Positions 1 through 10,818 of a DNA stretch of 64,000 nt are shown here, piece after piece; position 1 is the stretch's first letter, and each line of letters starts with the position of its first letter. The stretch is from Cycas panzhihuaensis. Taxonomy: Eukaryota > Cycadophyta. The translations under genes and the position numbers were made by a program. The notes beneath the pieces are model-generated. The model had not been told where the DNA came from. It ran no database searches and was given only the letters and a program-made list of their open reading frames with translations. The stretch spans positions 220,293,741 to 220,357,740 of the forward strand of contig CM041465.1 in NCBI GenBank assembly GCA_023213395.1, given 5' to 3'.

Positions 1-621
1 TAATGCACATGCCTCACTTTTATACATAAGGTCATTTATACATAAGGTATTGCACTTCTATAGTGTATTAGATCTCACCAAAAATGGTAGTCATTCCATC
101 AACATAGAGGGGTAATTAAAATTTTTTATCTCCTCCTAGTGTAGTGCCTAACTAACAAATAAGGATGAAATTTTTAATTAATGTATTCATTTTCCCAATC
201 CTATGGATATATCATCATCATATAATATTTAGAGATGATAATATCTAGGGATATCATAGGCCTTACAACCCATCCTAGTATACATGGCAACCTATAATCC
301 ATCTTAATGGATTACTCTCCTCTAATCCATCCTAATAGATTAGTCATTGGATTGCAAGTTCATCCTAGTGAGCATGTCCCTTCTCTCTTTTAGCCACCAT
401 AAACCTAGAGAGAAAAATTAATGTATATTTAAATATGTTAGTCACCCTATGTGTCATGGTTCTTCTAGTATATGATAATTTCTCATTCCATTTCTTATGG
501 TCCTTATACATCCTAGTGCATGAGGTTAAATACATCCTAGTGCAAATGAACTTCTATCCCTTATATATCCTATTATATAAAGCCATATGCCTTATAATTT
601 ATATGGACTACTAAACTTCAT
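1..621. repeat. AT-rich flank with dispersed CATCCTAGTGCA-like motif
   Basis: No coding potential is visible. The short motif CATCCTARTGNA recurs irregularly (near 269, 323, 360, 506 and 531), with related forms such as CATCTTAATGGATTA. A related stretch (CATCTTAGTGCATATGG) appears just right of element 1 at about 13521, so this is probably the older sequence into which element 1 inserted. It may be the remnant of an older transposon; I cannot name it. Confidence 0.4.
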
Positions 622-959
622 TAATAGAATTAGGGGATAAAGGGAACAAAATGAGAATGTAATATGAGTTAACCATCAACCTATAAGAATGGTGGTGTTG
701 ACGAACACTAGGGACTTTAGACCCTATGGATAAATAAGTGAGACTTAAGTAGGATGTGGTACAACACTCAAAGTCTATCATCGACTGGCATTAATAAATA
801 TTATATAAGCTACTGCCAAGATCTGACAAAGTGTAATTAAGTGCAACTAGGATCTAACATAACGACACTGTGATATCTCAGTTAATCTTAGGTTATCACC
901 ATAATGTGGGTAATTAACCCAAGGTAAGTATGAGCCCTAATAAGGGTATTAATCCAATA
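622..959 (-). repeat. Element 1 3' LTR
   Basis: It aligns by eye with 13189-13515 over its whole length, sharing GTTAACCATCAACCT, the GATAAGCTACC region and GGTTATCACC with many substitutions. On the minus strand it begins TATTGGATTAAT where the partner has TGTTGGATTAAT. It is preceded by a purine tract. Confidence 0.85.
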
Positions 960-974
960 TTCCTCCCTCATAAT
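960..974 (-). other. Element 1 polypurine tract
   Basis: On the minus strand the bases just upstream of the 3' LTR read GGGTATTATGAGGGAGGAA, a purine-rich primer for plus-strand DNA synthesis in the expected place. Confidence 0.7.
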
Positions 975-1363
975 ACCCATTTGGGGAGACTCTAAGTTTA
1001 TCTCTAAATTTGATAAACTTTATCTTGCTAAATACCTTTATGAATATATCTTCCACTTATTCTTCTATGTTACAATAGGCCAATTCTAGTCAACCTTATT
1101 ATACCAATTTCTCTGATGGAGTAATGTTATGTTTTAATGTGATTTGTCCTTCCATGAAACACTAACTTCTTAGTCATCTAAATTATACTTTGGTTATCAT
1201 AAAGCAACTAGGTGGGACCCACCTATTCTTCTTGTAAATCCTGAAGCAAACTTCCAATCCAAACTATTTCATATGCTCTTACTATAATTACCTTATATTT
1301 TGTTTCTATAGTAGATAAAGATATTGTACCTTATTTCTTTAAACTCTATGTAAATGTAGCTAA
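975..1363 (-). pseudogene. Element 1 RNase H, distal part
   Basis: Minus-strand translation gives the Copia RNase H core in pieces: a serine-thr-glu motif (LSTIE, near 1300), YEIVWIGSLLQ (near 1260), then VFHGRTNHIKT and SIREIG, matching the conserved catalytic Asp-Asn and His-Ile-Lys region of Copia RNase H. Several stops and shifts break the frame. The proximal half is at 7024-7320, on the other side of element 2, so the domain was intact before that insertion. Confidence 0.8.
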
Positions 1364-1743
1364 TGTAGGAAAATAATCATGGAGAATAGGGCATAACATA
1401 AAAGAGATAATCATAAATCAATATATCATTGTTGCATAAACATAAGATCCATTCTAGTAAAGAGAGTATTATAAATGTCCAAAATTGTAGGTGGTGTCTG
1501 AAGACATTAGGGTTGCACACCCCTCAAAATATATAGTTTGGGGGAGGAGGGAAACTCTTCAACCCCTAAAATTTAAATAACAATAAAATAACAACTTAAC
1601 TCAAATGAATTTAACTTAAATCAAATTAAACTTACCTTATACTTACCTACAAATATGAGCATCCACATGTGTAAATTGATGAAAGTGAGGTGTGTACTCC
1701 TGGTTGGAAGGTGGGAGTGGGGTAATGAGCATTAATCCTAACA
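1364..1743 (-). repeat. Element 2 3' LTR
   Basis: On the minus strand it starts TGTTAGGATTAATGCTCA and ends TTTTCCTACA. It matches 6615-7023 and, inverted, 57933-58315. A short stretch near CATTCTAG is missing relative to the right copy. Confidence 0.9.
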
Positions 1744-1760
1744 TTCTCCCCCTTAATGAT
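1744..1760 (-). other. Element 2 polypurine tract
   Basis: The minus strand reads CATTAAGGGGGAGAATG directly before the LTR. Confidence 0.75.
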
Positions 1761-2189
1761 CATTACGAACAATGTCTTCTCTTTAAACTTATGGAATTTG
1801 TACTTGAAAAAAACTTTAAAGATTTATCTCTTAGCTTAATCTTTATCAACTTACTTTATCCTTGTACCAATGTATGTATCTTCGCCATTAAATGGTGCAA
1901 AAAATCTGTAAGTAAATGAAGCTTGATTCAAATGTGTATATGTAGTTGCAACTTTGACTTTAACTTCTAGAACTTTAAGAAAACTTTAAACTTGAACTTT
2001 GTCTTCTGAAGTCTTTGTATTATGTGCAACTATTATATCATCATATCTCTCCCCCTCAAATGGAGGATCAGGTTCTTATGCAACAAGATGATCATGCATT
2101 TGATTTGAATCTTCCTTAGTCTTGTTATTATAATCCACCTATTCTGGCACATGTATCACATGCTCAATATCAATATTAAATTCATTAAG
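1761..2189 (-). pseudogene. Element 2 post-gag remnant
   Basis: After the gag core the minus-strand frame runs on with acidic, coding-like but broken sequence (for example EDSNQMHDHLVA, then EPDPPFEGE) before the polypurine tract. It could be part of the linker between integrase and reverse transcriptase of a once complete Copia, left after deletion of the pol core. No catalytic motif is present, so this assignment is a guess. Confidence 0.35.
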
Positions 2190-2468
2190 GGTATCTCCCC
2201 CATAAGTAGAAATCAAGACATCCCATACAGATTTAGAAGTTGTTAATTCACAAATGTTAGAAAAGACACTATCATTCATAGTGCAAAATATTAAAGCTAG
2301 GGCTTCATTTTCTTTTTTAATATTTTTCTTAATACTAACATCATAATCATCTTGTATGTATTTCCAAAGATCACGTGTAATAAAATAATTTTACATAGTC
2401 TTATATAATAGTGAAAAATTATGGCCATCAAATATAAAAAATTATACTTGATCAAAATTGATTACCAT
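2190..2468 (-). pseudogene. Element 2 gag N-terminal region (UBN2/DUF4219-like)
   Basis: From an ATG at 2468 the minus strand encodes a Copia gag N-terminus. It has FDGHNFS near residue 15, then FITRDLWKYIQ, KKENEALALIF, and ELTTSKSVWDVLISTYGG near residue 85. This is the usual substrate-like helical gag region that packages element RNA. Two stops break the start, near residues 9 and 27. The same gag is found at the right edge of the window in element 3. The position, about 4.1 kb after the primer site, is unusually far and reflects the long leader. Confidence 0.8.
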
Positions 2469-3834
2469 TTTATAGAAAACTTTAGTACATAAAAAAGAAT
2501 ATGCTTTTACTAAGTTAAAAAAACTAAATAAATCAAAAAATATGACAAACTTATAAGATATAATTTTAGATAAACTTTGAAATATAATGAATATATAAAT
2601 AAATTTTGAATATAACAAAGAACCTCTTAATTATGCAAATTTGAATTGAAACTTTGATGATGAAAAATAAAAGAATTCTCAACCTTTTGATTTTTCAAAT
2701 GTAGGTGTATGTCAAATGCTCAAGTTTAGCAACTTTAAAGCTATACTCAATGATGTTAGAATAAAGTGAAACTTTACTAAATTAAAGATTAATGAAATAA
2801 CTATTCAATGGAGTTGACCGTTTTAAAAACGGGTTCCTACAAGTCAACGTTTTGATGAACCAAAGGTACAATCCTCTTTTTGAGGCCTAACATGAGCCTA
2901 GGGCTAAAAATATTATAAAAATACTAATAAAAAATGTATAGAATACTATAAAATGATAAATTATAGTTTATAAGGCTATTGAATATACTTTCAATTGAAA
3001 ATCTAGGAAATAACATATAAAAAGTATGTAATAATGGTAAATTGGATGCTATTAAGTATCTCAAATTTGATGGCTTTGAAAATCAATAAAAACACTTTAA
3101 AACTTATAAAAAATACTGTTAGTTCAAAGAGGAGCAAGTCAACTTTCCAACGAAACTGACAGATCTAAATTCTGATGTAAAACAGAAAAGTTATAATGAA
3201 ATTATCAATAAGTACTTTTATGGTAAAATGTTTAAAAAGTGGTAAAAACACTAAAGTGTCACTTTGGGCGATTAAAATAATGATTAAAATAAATCTAAAA
3301 AAATAAAATAAATAGATAGTAATGAAGTTTGTTAATAGCAGATGTCTACAAAATGAATTTGGATTAAAAATAATCTCTCAATGATAAAATATAATATGAC
3401 AAAAAAGAGTTTTTATGAAAATAGTTCAAAATGGCTTTAAAACTCAATGAGTGACTTTAAACTGATTGAAAATGGGTCAAATCAGCTCCAAATTGGTCAT
3501 ATGACTAGTCAAAATCATACCTCAAAAAATTTTGAACGCAATGGGACTAGTTTCGTCAGAAACTGATGACTTAGTTAGAAGATATGGCAAAAATTTGCTA
3601 GGTACCTTATGTAAAATGAAAAAGAAAAAAATATAATAAAAAGAAAAAAATGTTTATAAAGGCTTGTTGGCCCCTTTAATGATAAGTTATGGTCACATGT
3701 AAAGACATAAGACTAGGGGATAAATGCCAAAGGAATTATGCCCTTTAAAACTTGGATTCGAAATAATATTAATTTTAATTAAATTTTTTGAACCTTATAA
3801 AAAAATATATAAAAAAAGAGAAAACGTTTAAATT
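2469..3834 (-). other. Element 2 gag-proximal leader, conserved with element 3
   Basis: AT-rich non-coding sequence that matches, inverted, 61930-63690 of element 3. Shared landmarks include CTCCAAATTGGTCATATGAC (near 3488), the CAGAAACTGATG stretch (near 3558), a near-palindrome around 2818-2836 (ACCGTTTTAAAAACGGGT) and the run ending AACCAAAGGTACAATCCTC. No ORF is conserved between the two copies, so this is an RNA leader, perhaps with packaging or structural roles. Confidence 0.75.
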
Positions 3835-4059
3835 TTAGATAAGTATGTCACCGCGAATGTTGCCCCTATTGTGCCTCCTATGCACTACCATGCCTGAGCT
3901 GCCTGCTATCACGTGGCATACACGTAGACCAACAACCGAGGCAATTCCATTGTCACACGACCGAAGACAGAAGATGGGGATGGCGCTCAGGATCCCACAG
4001 ACATAAATGATAGAGCACAAAACAATGCAAAGATAAGAAGAAGAAGTAGTGGTGAAGCC

Positions 4060-4215
4060 TAAGGAATGTTGTATTTTTAGGGATGTGGGTTTCGCCTGTG
4101 ATCTTCTCTTCTGCAATGCCAAATACTACGACAATTGTGTGCTTAGAGTAATGGGGTCAATGCTTGAAGGGCACAAATGTGTAACTTGCATTGGTAAGCT
4201 AATGTGTAACAGGCG
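4060..4215 (+). pseudogene. Extra-large G protein (XLG) cysteine-rich region fragment
   Basis: The plus-strand frame gives CNAKYYDNCVLRVMGSM, then EGHKCVTCIGK. I recognise this as the cysteine-rich stretch that precedes the G-alpha domain in plant extra-large GTP-binding proteins, where the family reads roughly CxAKYCxNCVLRAMGSMPEGRKCVxCIG. One family cysteine is Tyr here. Only about 45 residues match; the family is about 850-1000 residues long, and no G-alpha domain is present. The open frame runs on to about 4267 with unrelated sequence. It lies antisense to element 2 and has no start of its own, so it is a captured, non-functional fragment. Confidence 0.75.
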
Positions 4216-4589
4216 TCGAGTCCTCTGTATAGAGGAGCCCACCTCAATTTCCTTTAAAATATTCTAAAGGCTTAAATACTGATATAAAATTAGCTCTTAG
4301 GCATAGAGGAGGCATCCGCCAAAGAAGACAATCAAATCCCTCATTACAAGCCCAGTCAATTCAAGCAAGAATCTAATGAGAAAAGGCCAGGTAAATTCTT
4401 GGCTTTGAAGTGGTCAAAATATAATCAATGACCTTACTACATACCCTCTTCTAATATATTTCTACCTCTTGTTATATGTTGTTTTTCTCTGCTGTATGCA
4501 TACTCTTTGCACCAGTAGGTGGTAGTCCTAGAGAAACAGATTATCAAGCTTTAGAAAGCATGTGGCATACCAGATATCATTTACCATGC

Positions 4590-4940
4590 TAGCGTGAACC
4601 TAGAGGATAGTGATACTTCACATGACAGAGGCATCCAAAATGTTGTCCTGTGTATTATGTTCCTTTTTTTCTTTTAATTCCATTCTTATTCTTCAAATAT
4701 GTTGATTACCTTCCAAGATTGAATAGAGAATCAGAAAAATACCGAGTTTCAGAGGAGGTTCCATTGAGCAAACAGGTAGCATATCTTGTAGATGTCTTCT
4801 TTTCATCTGTCTCTATGCTAAGCCAATGGCCCTGCTATTTACAACACTATTTCTCATTGGTCTTGGTGGTGTGGCATTTTTTGCAGTAACTGATGATAGC
4901 CTGTGAGATGCTTTGTGGATGTCTTGGACATTTATTGTAA
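4590..4940 (+). pseudogene. CASTOR/POLLUX (DMI1)-type ion channel transmembrane fragment
   Basis: Three plus-strand frame segments reconstruct the pore-proximal membrane region of the nuclear-envelope cation channels CASTOR and POLLUX. An upstream segment (DRGIQNVVLCIMF) leads to FLFFKYVDYLPRLN and EEVPLSKQVAYLVDVFFS. After a shift near 4810 comes YAKPMALLFTTLFLIGLGG, then VAFFAVTDDSL, a TGA at 4904-4906, and DALWMSWTF. In the family this is followed by the conserved ADSGNHA filter region, missing here. So there are at least two frameshifts and one stop, and about 110 of some 850 residues remain. It is antisense to element 2. The spacing from the XLG fragment suggests two separate captures or a chimeric one. 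Confidence 0.8.
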
Positions 4941-5500
4941 AAAACTTGAAGGTCTCAATAGTGATTGCAAGAGTACCTAAATTTAATATCTTTGATTCTC
5001 CTTTTGTTTGCTTGTTAGAGGGGGAAAAATAGTCCCTTGTTATTAGAGAAAGAGTGTGTATGCAGGCATAAACCCTATAGATGGGAGTTTTATACAAATT
5101 GTATATATTTGATCGATGTTATAAATTTGTTATTACTTTGGTTTATTGTGTAAAGATGTTGGTGTATTTTTTTTTTGGTGAGATTTTGTTAAAAAATAAG
5201 TACTCCAATAAATTTTTGGAAGCATCAAATATGAAATTGCTATATTACTAAAGATGAAAGAACTTGATTCATGCCTTAATATTACTTTAAAATAATAGGA
5301 GAAGCTTCTTCTTAAGCATGTTTTTAATTGGAAGCTATGTTGATGGCTTGGTTACAAATTTCTCTTATTCATGTAGGTAGACTAGTATAGATTTGTAATA
5401 CAAATATTCAACCAAAAAATATTAAACTAAATCTAAGTGAAGACGAATGTAAAAAAGATCTTCTAACTCCCACCAGTAATATCAAATCTTTCAAAGTCAT

Positions 5501-6597
5501 GTAATGAAGCCGAAAAGAATAAAATTTTTAAATATACTAGAGCAAGTATATGAAAGAACCAAGAAACATATGTTTGAATCTAAAATATTTTAAATATGTT
5601 GGGGTAGATATATCAGAAAACCAAGAAATATATAAATGTTAAATTTGTAAATAAATATGAAGAACCTGATAAGCAATTGTAGTAGATTTGTAGAAGGTTG
5701 ATTTCTGAAGGTGAGATCTTCTTCCACACAAATCGAAGCTTCAAACAAATTTCTCTAATAGGTAGATCTACTATGATATATCATTTGTTGGGCTGAATAT
5801 GCACCAAAACTTATAAATTTGAAAAAGAACTTGAAAAAAATAGTCAAATATATGATAAAATATATAAATCTAAAAGAAAACTTAAATAAAAATTATAAAT
5901 CTGAAGCAAGTATTGTAGATCTAAAGTGAATATTATAGATCTGTAGCCAATATTGCATATTCGAAACAAATAAACAAGAAAATAGTGAAATATTTAATAA
6001 AATAAGTAGATTTGAAGGGTATATAGCAGATCTGAAGAAAACTTGAATAAATATTACATATCTAAAATAAATATTATAGATCTAGAGTAGATATTATAGA
6101 TCTGAAGCCAATATAGCAGATCTGAAATAAATAAACTAGAAAAACTATCAAATATTTGATAAAATGAGCAGATCTTAAAGATATATAGTAGATCTGAAGA
6201 AAACTGGAATAAATATTACTTGTAGCTATGCTCTTGTACAGATCTGAAAAAAGTATTAGATAAATAGATAAAATATGCTTGAAAATGTCAAATATATAAT
6301 AAAATTACATAAAACTTATTGATTAAAAGCTCTTGTAGAGTGATAAAAGCTTAATATTTGCTATTTGTAGCTATTCACCTACACAAATCTGAAGATAAAT
6401 TTGAAATATATTTGTTATAAGTGTATCTTAAAGAATAATCAAATCTAATAAAAAATACAAGAAACTTACTAATAAACTTTGTAGAAAATGAATATAACCA
6501 ATGTTTACTAGCTTGTGAGTAAATCTGCTGTGAATGCCAATAAATCTCTGTTCTTCTTAAAAAAACCTTCAATAGGAGATGCAACAACCTAGCAATC
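5501..6597 (-). repeat. Element 2 LTR-proximal leader with AGATCT-rich array
   Basis: Between about 5560 and 6260 a loose unit of some 30-45 bp recurs, built around TAGATCTGAAG, AAATATTATAGATCT and TAAACAAGAAAAA. The same array, inverted, fills 58700-59340 of element 3. It shows no ORF. Such arrays are common in long retrotransposon leaders and change length by slippage or unequal exchange. Confidence 0.7.
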
Positions 6598-6614
6598 TCT
6601 ACTCTGATACTAAA
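6598..6614 (-). other. Element 2 primer binding site
   Basis: Directly after the 5' LTR the minus strand reads TTTAGTATCAGAGTAGAG, close to the plant initiator-Met tRNA complement TGGTATCAGAGC. It fixes the element's direction. Confidence 0.75.
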
Positions 6615-7023
6615 TGTAGGAAAATAATAACGGAGAACAAGGAAGAACATAAAAGAGATAATCATAAATCAATACATCATTGTTGCATAAACATAAGATC
6701 CATTGTATTCAATTAATTATAGTGAAGAGAGTATTACAAATGTCCAAAATTATAGGCAGTGTCTAAAGACACCAAGGTTACACACCCTTTAAAATATATA
6801 GTTTGGGGGAGGAGGGAAACTCCTCAACCCCTAAAATTTAAATAATAATAAAATAATAACTTAACTTAAATCAAATGACTTTAACTCAAATTAACTTAAA
6901 TTAAATTAAACTTACCTTATACTTACCTACATATGTGAGCACCCACATATGTAAATTGATGAGAGAGAGGTGTGTACTCCTAGTTGGAAGGTGGGAATGG
7001 GGTGATGAGCATTAATCCCAATA
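6615..7023 (-). repeat. Element 2 5' LTR
   Basis: It matches 1364-1743 closely, with an extra ATTCAATTAATTATAGTG-like segment. It contains GGGGGAGGAGGGAAACTC, also present in the other two copies of the family. Confidence 0.9.
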
Positions 7024-8140
7024 GATAAACCTAACTAAATATATAACTAGATGTAGATTGCCTATCATCTACACAACTTACCCAACCTAAGTTTGTATAC
7101 CTAATTAATCTATAGTCCCCTGATGACTTATAATATAATTCATATCCAATTGTACCTTTTAAATACCTAAGAATTCTTTTGGCTACTTACTAATATTTTA
7201 TCTTAGACACATGTATAAATTTAGAAATCACAAAGACTACATACATGATATCTAGTCAAGTTAAAGTCAAGTAAATTAGACTCCTAATCAATTGCCTATA
7301 GAATGTAAAATCAACTAATTATGATTCCTCAAACTTAGACAATTTCAATTCAACTTTTATTGGAGTTTCATATGGCTTATAACTACTCATGTTGAACTTG
7401 TGTAATAGGTCCAATATGTATTTCCTTTGGGAGATAAATATTCCTTTTTCATCTTGCCAAACTTCTATGCCTAAGAAGTAACATATTAGTCCCAAGTTTG
7501 ACATCTTAAATTCCTTGTACATATCCTTTTTAAATCTTTAGGATAAGTGTTTACTATTTTTGGTGTATACTAAGTCATTAATATATAAGCCCATAATAAG
7601 TATGGAGCTTTCTTCCAACTTGACATATAAGTTAGGATCTAATTGACTTCTTTGGAATCCCTTATCCTTAAAATATTTATCAATCTTAGAGTACCATACT
7701 CTAAATACTTACTTAAGTCCATATAAAGCGTTTTTATATTTATAGACCTTATTTTCTTCTCATTTCACTTCAAACCCTTTTGGTTGTTAGAAATATATTT
7801 TCTCGTCCATATAGATATTTAAGAAGGTACTTTTTACATCCATTTGATATATTGTCCAACCTTGATATATATCTAACCTTGATATAACTAAAGCCATTAT
7901 TAATCTGGTAGTTTCTAACCTTGTAACTAGTGTAAATATTTCATTATAATCTATTCCCTTAATTTAAGTATAGCCCTTTACAACTAACCTTGCCTTATAC
8001 TTGTCAATGGTTTTATCTAGTTTATACTTGGTCTTACAGACCCATTTAGTCCCAATAGAATTTTTGCTAGGTGGAAGATCCACTAACTCTTATATTTTAT
8101 TTTTCACTAAGTTATTATTCCCATCTTTCATTATTTTCTT
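7024..8140 (-). pseudogene. Element 1 reverse transcriptase and proximal RNase H
   Basis: The longest clean frame (7319-7522) reads FKMSNLGLICYFLGIEV, then GIFISQRKYILDLL, the end of the Copia reverse transcriptase palm and thumb. Just upstream the polymerase motif is LYINDLVY (near 7580), with the second catalytic Asp kept and the first changed to Asn relative to YVDD. Downstream, 7024-7320 gives the start of RNase H up to a Ser-Ser-Tyr motif, where element 2 interrupts it. Multiple stops make it inactive. Confidence 0.85.
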
Positions 8141-9590
8141 CCATTCTTCTCGATTATTTGCCTCTTCAAAGTTGTGAGGCTTATTAGACTCTATAATGTG
8201 AGCTATAAGTGCAAAATTCACCTTTTTAGATCTCATAGTCCTTCTCTCAAAGTTAGTATCCAAAATATTTGAAGGGTTAGGAGCCCCTTATACCTATTTA
8301 GGGACCCTTTGATTTGAAGTAGAGGGTCCTACTTTATTTATACTAGGTACATCTATACCCTTAGAGTTTGAGTCCACCTCAACCATGATATTCTTACCTT
8401 TATCTTTTTTAACAACTCTTCTTGATAAAATCCATCTTCTTTAAAGATGATATCTCTACTTATAACAATCTTTTTACCTTTAAGATCATAAAGTTTATAG
8501 GATCTATAAGAGTTACAATATCCTATAAAGATATATTTGATGCTCTTATCATTTAGCTTTATCCTCCTTTAATTTGGGACATGTACATAAGCTATACACT
8601 AAAAAATCTTTAAGTGTTTCATGCTTGGATTATGTTTTATCCAAGTTTCTACTAGTGTAATCCACCTAACTACTTCAGTGGTACACTTTTTTATCACATA
8701 GACAACTATATATAACTTTAGCTCAATATTCATTTCCAAGTTGCTTATCCTCAAGCATACTTCTAGTCATTTTAATAATTGTTATATTCTTCTTTTCAAC
8801 AACCCCATTTTACTATGGGGTGTAAGGATTTATAAGCTATTTTATTATGCCATAGTACTTGTAATAAGCTTTGAATTCATTTGAAATAAATTCCCCTCTA
8901 TTATTTGATCTAAGGGTCAAAATTCTAAGTCCACTTTATCTTTTGACCAAAGTTTTGAAGTCCATGAAATATTAAAGAGCATCTAACTTGAATTTGAGGA
9001 AGTATACCCATACCATCCTTGTGAAATCATTAATAAATATCATAAAAAAAATTAGTACCTCTAAGTGAAAACACATTTATTAGACCACATAAGTCTATGT
9101 ATATCAATTAAAGGGGCCCATTGTCCTTATATCTTTCATTAGGAAATTCTTCCCTTTATTACTTTCCAAGTGCACATCCTTCACATAGGTCTTTGCTAAG
9201 TTTAATAGTATGTAGTTTAATTACCATATCTATTCTCTTCATTAAGGCCAAACTATTGTAATTTACATGGATAAGTCTTTTGTGTCATATTTCACTATTC
9301 ACATTGGTTGATGCCTTTAAGGCATAATAGTCTATTGGGGGTATGACTAGTTTGAATAACTTGTCACTAGTCATTTATTCTTTGGCCACAATTGCTTTGT
9401 TCCTTAGTTTATCTTTGATGGTATATTCTCCATTATCAAATATTACTTTGTATTTCTATTCCATCTTCTAACCAACTAAAAGCAAATTCTTCTTAAGAGC
9501 TTGAATATATAGTACATCATTTATGCACCTAGTTTCTCCAAAATCATTTTGTCTGGAGACATTTCCTTTTCTAATAGCTTCTTAAGTGGC
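8141..9590 (-). pseudogene. Element 1 integrase
   Basis: Minus-strand frames show Copia integrase landmarks in order: pre-integrase sequence with a KKNLLLVG-like stretch near 9480, the zinc-binding region, an FINDFTRMVWVYF-like stretch near 9010-9040, the LRSNNRGEFISNEF region near 8890-8930 where the second catalytic Asp appears as Asn, and the PxKxxxxxxFGCLAYVHVP-like end near 8570-8600. The linker to reverse transcriptase runs to about 8140. It is broken throughout. Confidence 0.7.
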
Positions 9591-10818
9591 ATAATCACCA
9601 AATATAATCTTATTTTTCTTGGTATTATCAAATTTCTTAAGACACTCTTCCTTATGAGTCATGTGTATGGAACACCCAGAATCTATATACTAATTATCTT
9701 CTTCCTCATTGGCTATTAAATTTAAAGTAATAATCTATCATCTTGTCTTTCCTTAATAGTTATGTTTACAGTTACCCTTTGTGAACTTGAGCTTTTTACA
9801 AGGTAATTTTCCTCTAAGTGCCTATTTTTATGGTAGTAGGAACATTGGATTATTTAGCTATCCCCTAAGTTTCTACCTCTTTATCCTTGATTTCTCCCCC
9901 TAAGACTTTGACCTCTTTCTCTTCCTTGAGGTCCATAATTTTGGCCTTGACCTTAGCCTTGATAATACTTTTAACCTTAGAACTTATTTTAACCTTAGTA
10001 GAATTGACTTGGGCCTTGTCCTTAATAATATCCTTGACCTTATGCTTGATAGCCTTGACATTGATGATATCATTATGTTTGATAGCTTTTTTTTTTGGCT
10101 TTAAAATTGATTTTTAGGTTGACCTCTACCTTTAGGGGATTGAACTCCATCCCTAGAACTTTCTCCTTAGTATGTAGGTCTAATTTGTCTTAATAGTAAA
10201 AGCATACTCAAAGGACTTGCTTCCTCCTTTCTTCTCTTCATCTAGTATTATGGCACTTAATTGATCTATCTTAAGGATGGTAAAGTCCTTAGAGACCTCA
10301 ATGCTAATGGCCATTAACTCAAATAGTTTGATATCACTGACACACCTTAATATTTTCTTAACTACTCTTTGTTCACTAATTACCTCTCCTAAGACCCTCG
10401 TGTAGTTGAATGGGCCTTGCATCTTCTTAATAGAGTTGTTAACTCTTTAATTAGTATTCATCCTTAGGTTCTCAAATTTGCTCCTTAAAATATAAAGCTT
10501 TGATGTTGCTACTTCTTTATATGTAATCTCTAGTGCATCCCATACTTCCTTTGTTATTGTTATTTCGCTAACCCTTGGGAATATATGATCCTCCAATGTG
10601 TAAAAGATGATTATAAGTGCTTTGTTGTCTCTTTTTTATTCTCCTTGAAGCTTTTCTTCCCATCTTAAGTGGCATTTTTAACAAGCACTCCATAACTTAT
10701 TTCAATAAGCTCCCACACATCTTTGGCAATTTAGATTAGTTTTATATTTCTACTCCAATCAAGAAATTTTGTATCATCAAACTTAAGTACCATAACATTA
10801 CCAATATTTAATGCCACA
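9591..10818 (-). pseudogene. Element 1 gag and protease
   Basis: The gag starts near 10815 (ALNIGNV, then FLDWSRNIKL), the equivalent of FNGSNFLNWSR in element B. The clearest frame, 10180-10422, encodes LGEVISEQRVVKKILRCVS and the EEKKGGSKSFEYAF tail, a classic Copia gag (UBN2) stretch. A degenerate zinc knuckle, CSYYHKNRHLEENY, lies near 9820-9860 with Tyr in place of one Cys. The protease site follows near 9660-9680 as a DSGCSIHMTHKEE-like motif. Stops interrupt it repeatedly. Confidence 0.8.

Larger units (their letters stand above)
3835..5500. other. Element 2 central cargo block with gene fragments
   Basis: This block is absent from element 3 at the corresponding place, where a different 2.3 kb block sits. 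It is less AT-rich than its surroundings, notably 3845-4260. It contains the extra-large G protein fragment and the CASTOR/POLLUX fragment, both on the plus strand. Between them, 4275-4390 looks exon-like (RHRGGIRQRRQ frame, then SNPSLQAQSIQARI), followed by a GT...AG interval at about 4392-4517 that resembles an intron. The 3835-4050 part and 4950-5500 I cannot identify. Confidence 0.65.
1364..7023 (-). mobile_element. Element 2: gag-only non-autonomous LTR retrotransposon with captured gene fragments
   Basis: LTRs at 1364-1743 and 6615-7023 bound a 4.9 kb interior. Read leftwards it holds a primer site, an AGATCT-rich array, a central block with plant gene fragments on the opposite strand, a conserved AT-rich leader, a short Copia-type gag and a polypurine tract. 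No protease, integrase or reverse transcriptase is visible, so it must depend on another element's enzymes. It lies inside the RNase H region of element 1. The flanking pentamers GCTAA (1359-1363) and GATAA (7024-7028) look like a target duplication with one mismatch. The first 90 aligned LTR bases differ at about seven sites, fewer than the LTRs of element 1, consistent with a younger insertion. It resembles the TR-GAG/LARD classes of plant elements. Confidence 0.88.

Noticed and set aside
3835-4122. Minus-strand frame of 95 codons opposite the XLG fragment
   Set aside because: No family resemblance; the plus-strand reading has the diagnostic XLG motif.
9887-10117. Leu/Ile/Thr-rich plus-strand frame resembling a membrane protein
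   Set aside because: It is the reverse complement of the low-complexity gag tail (Lys-, Asn- and Lys-Asp-rich repeats) of element 1.
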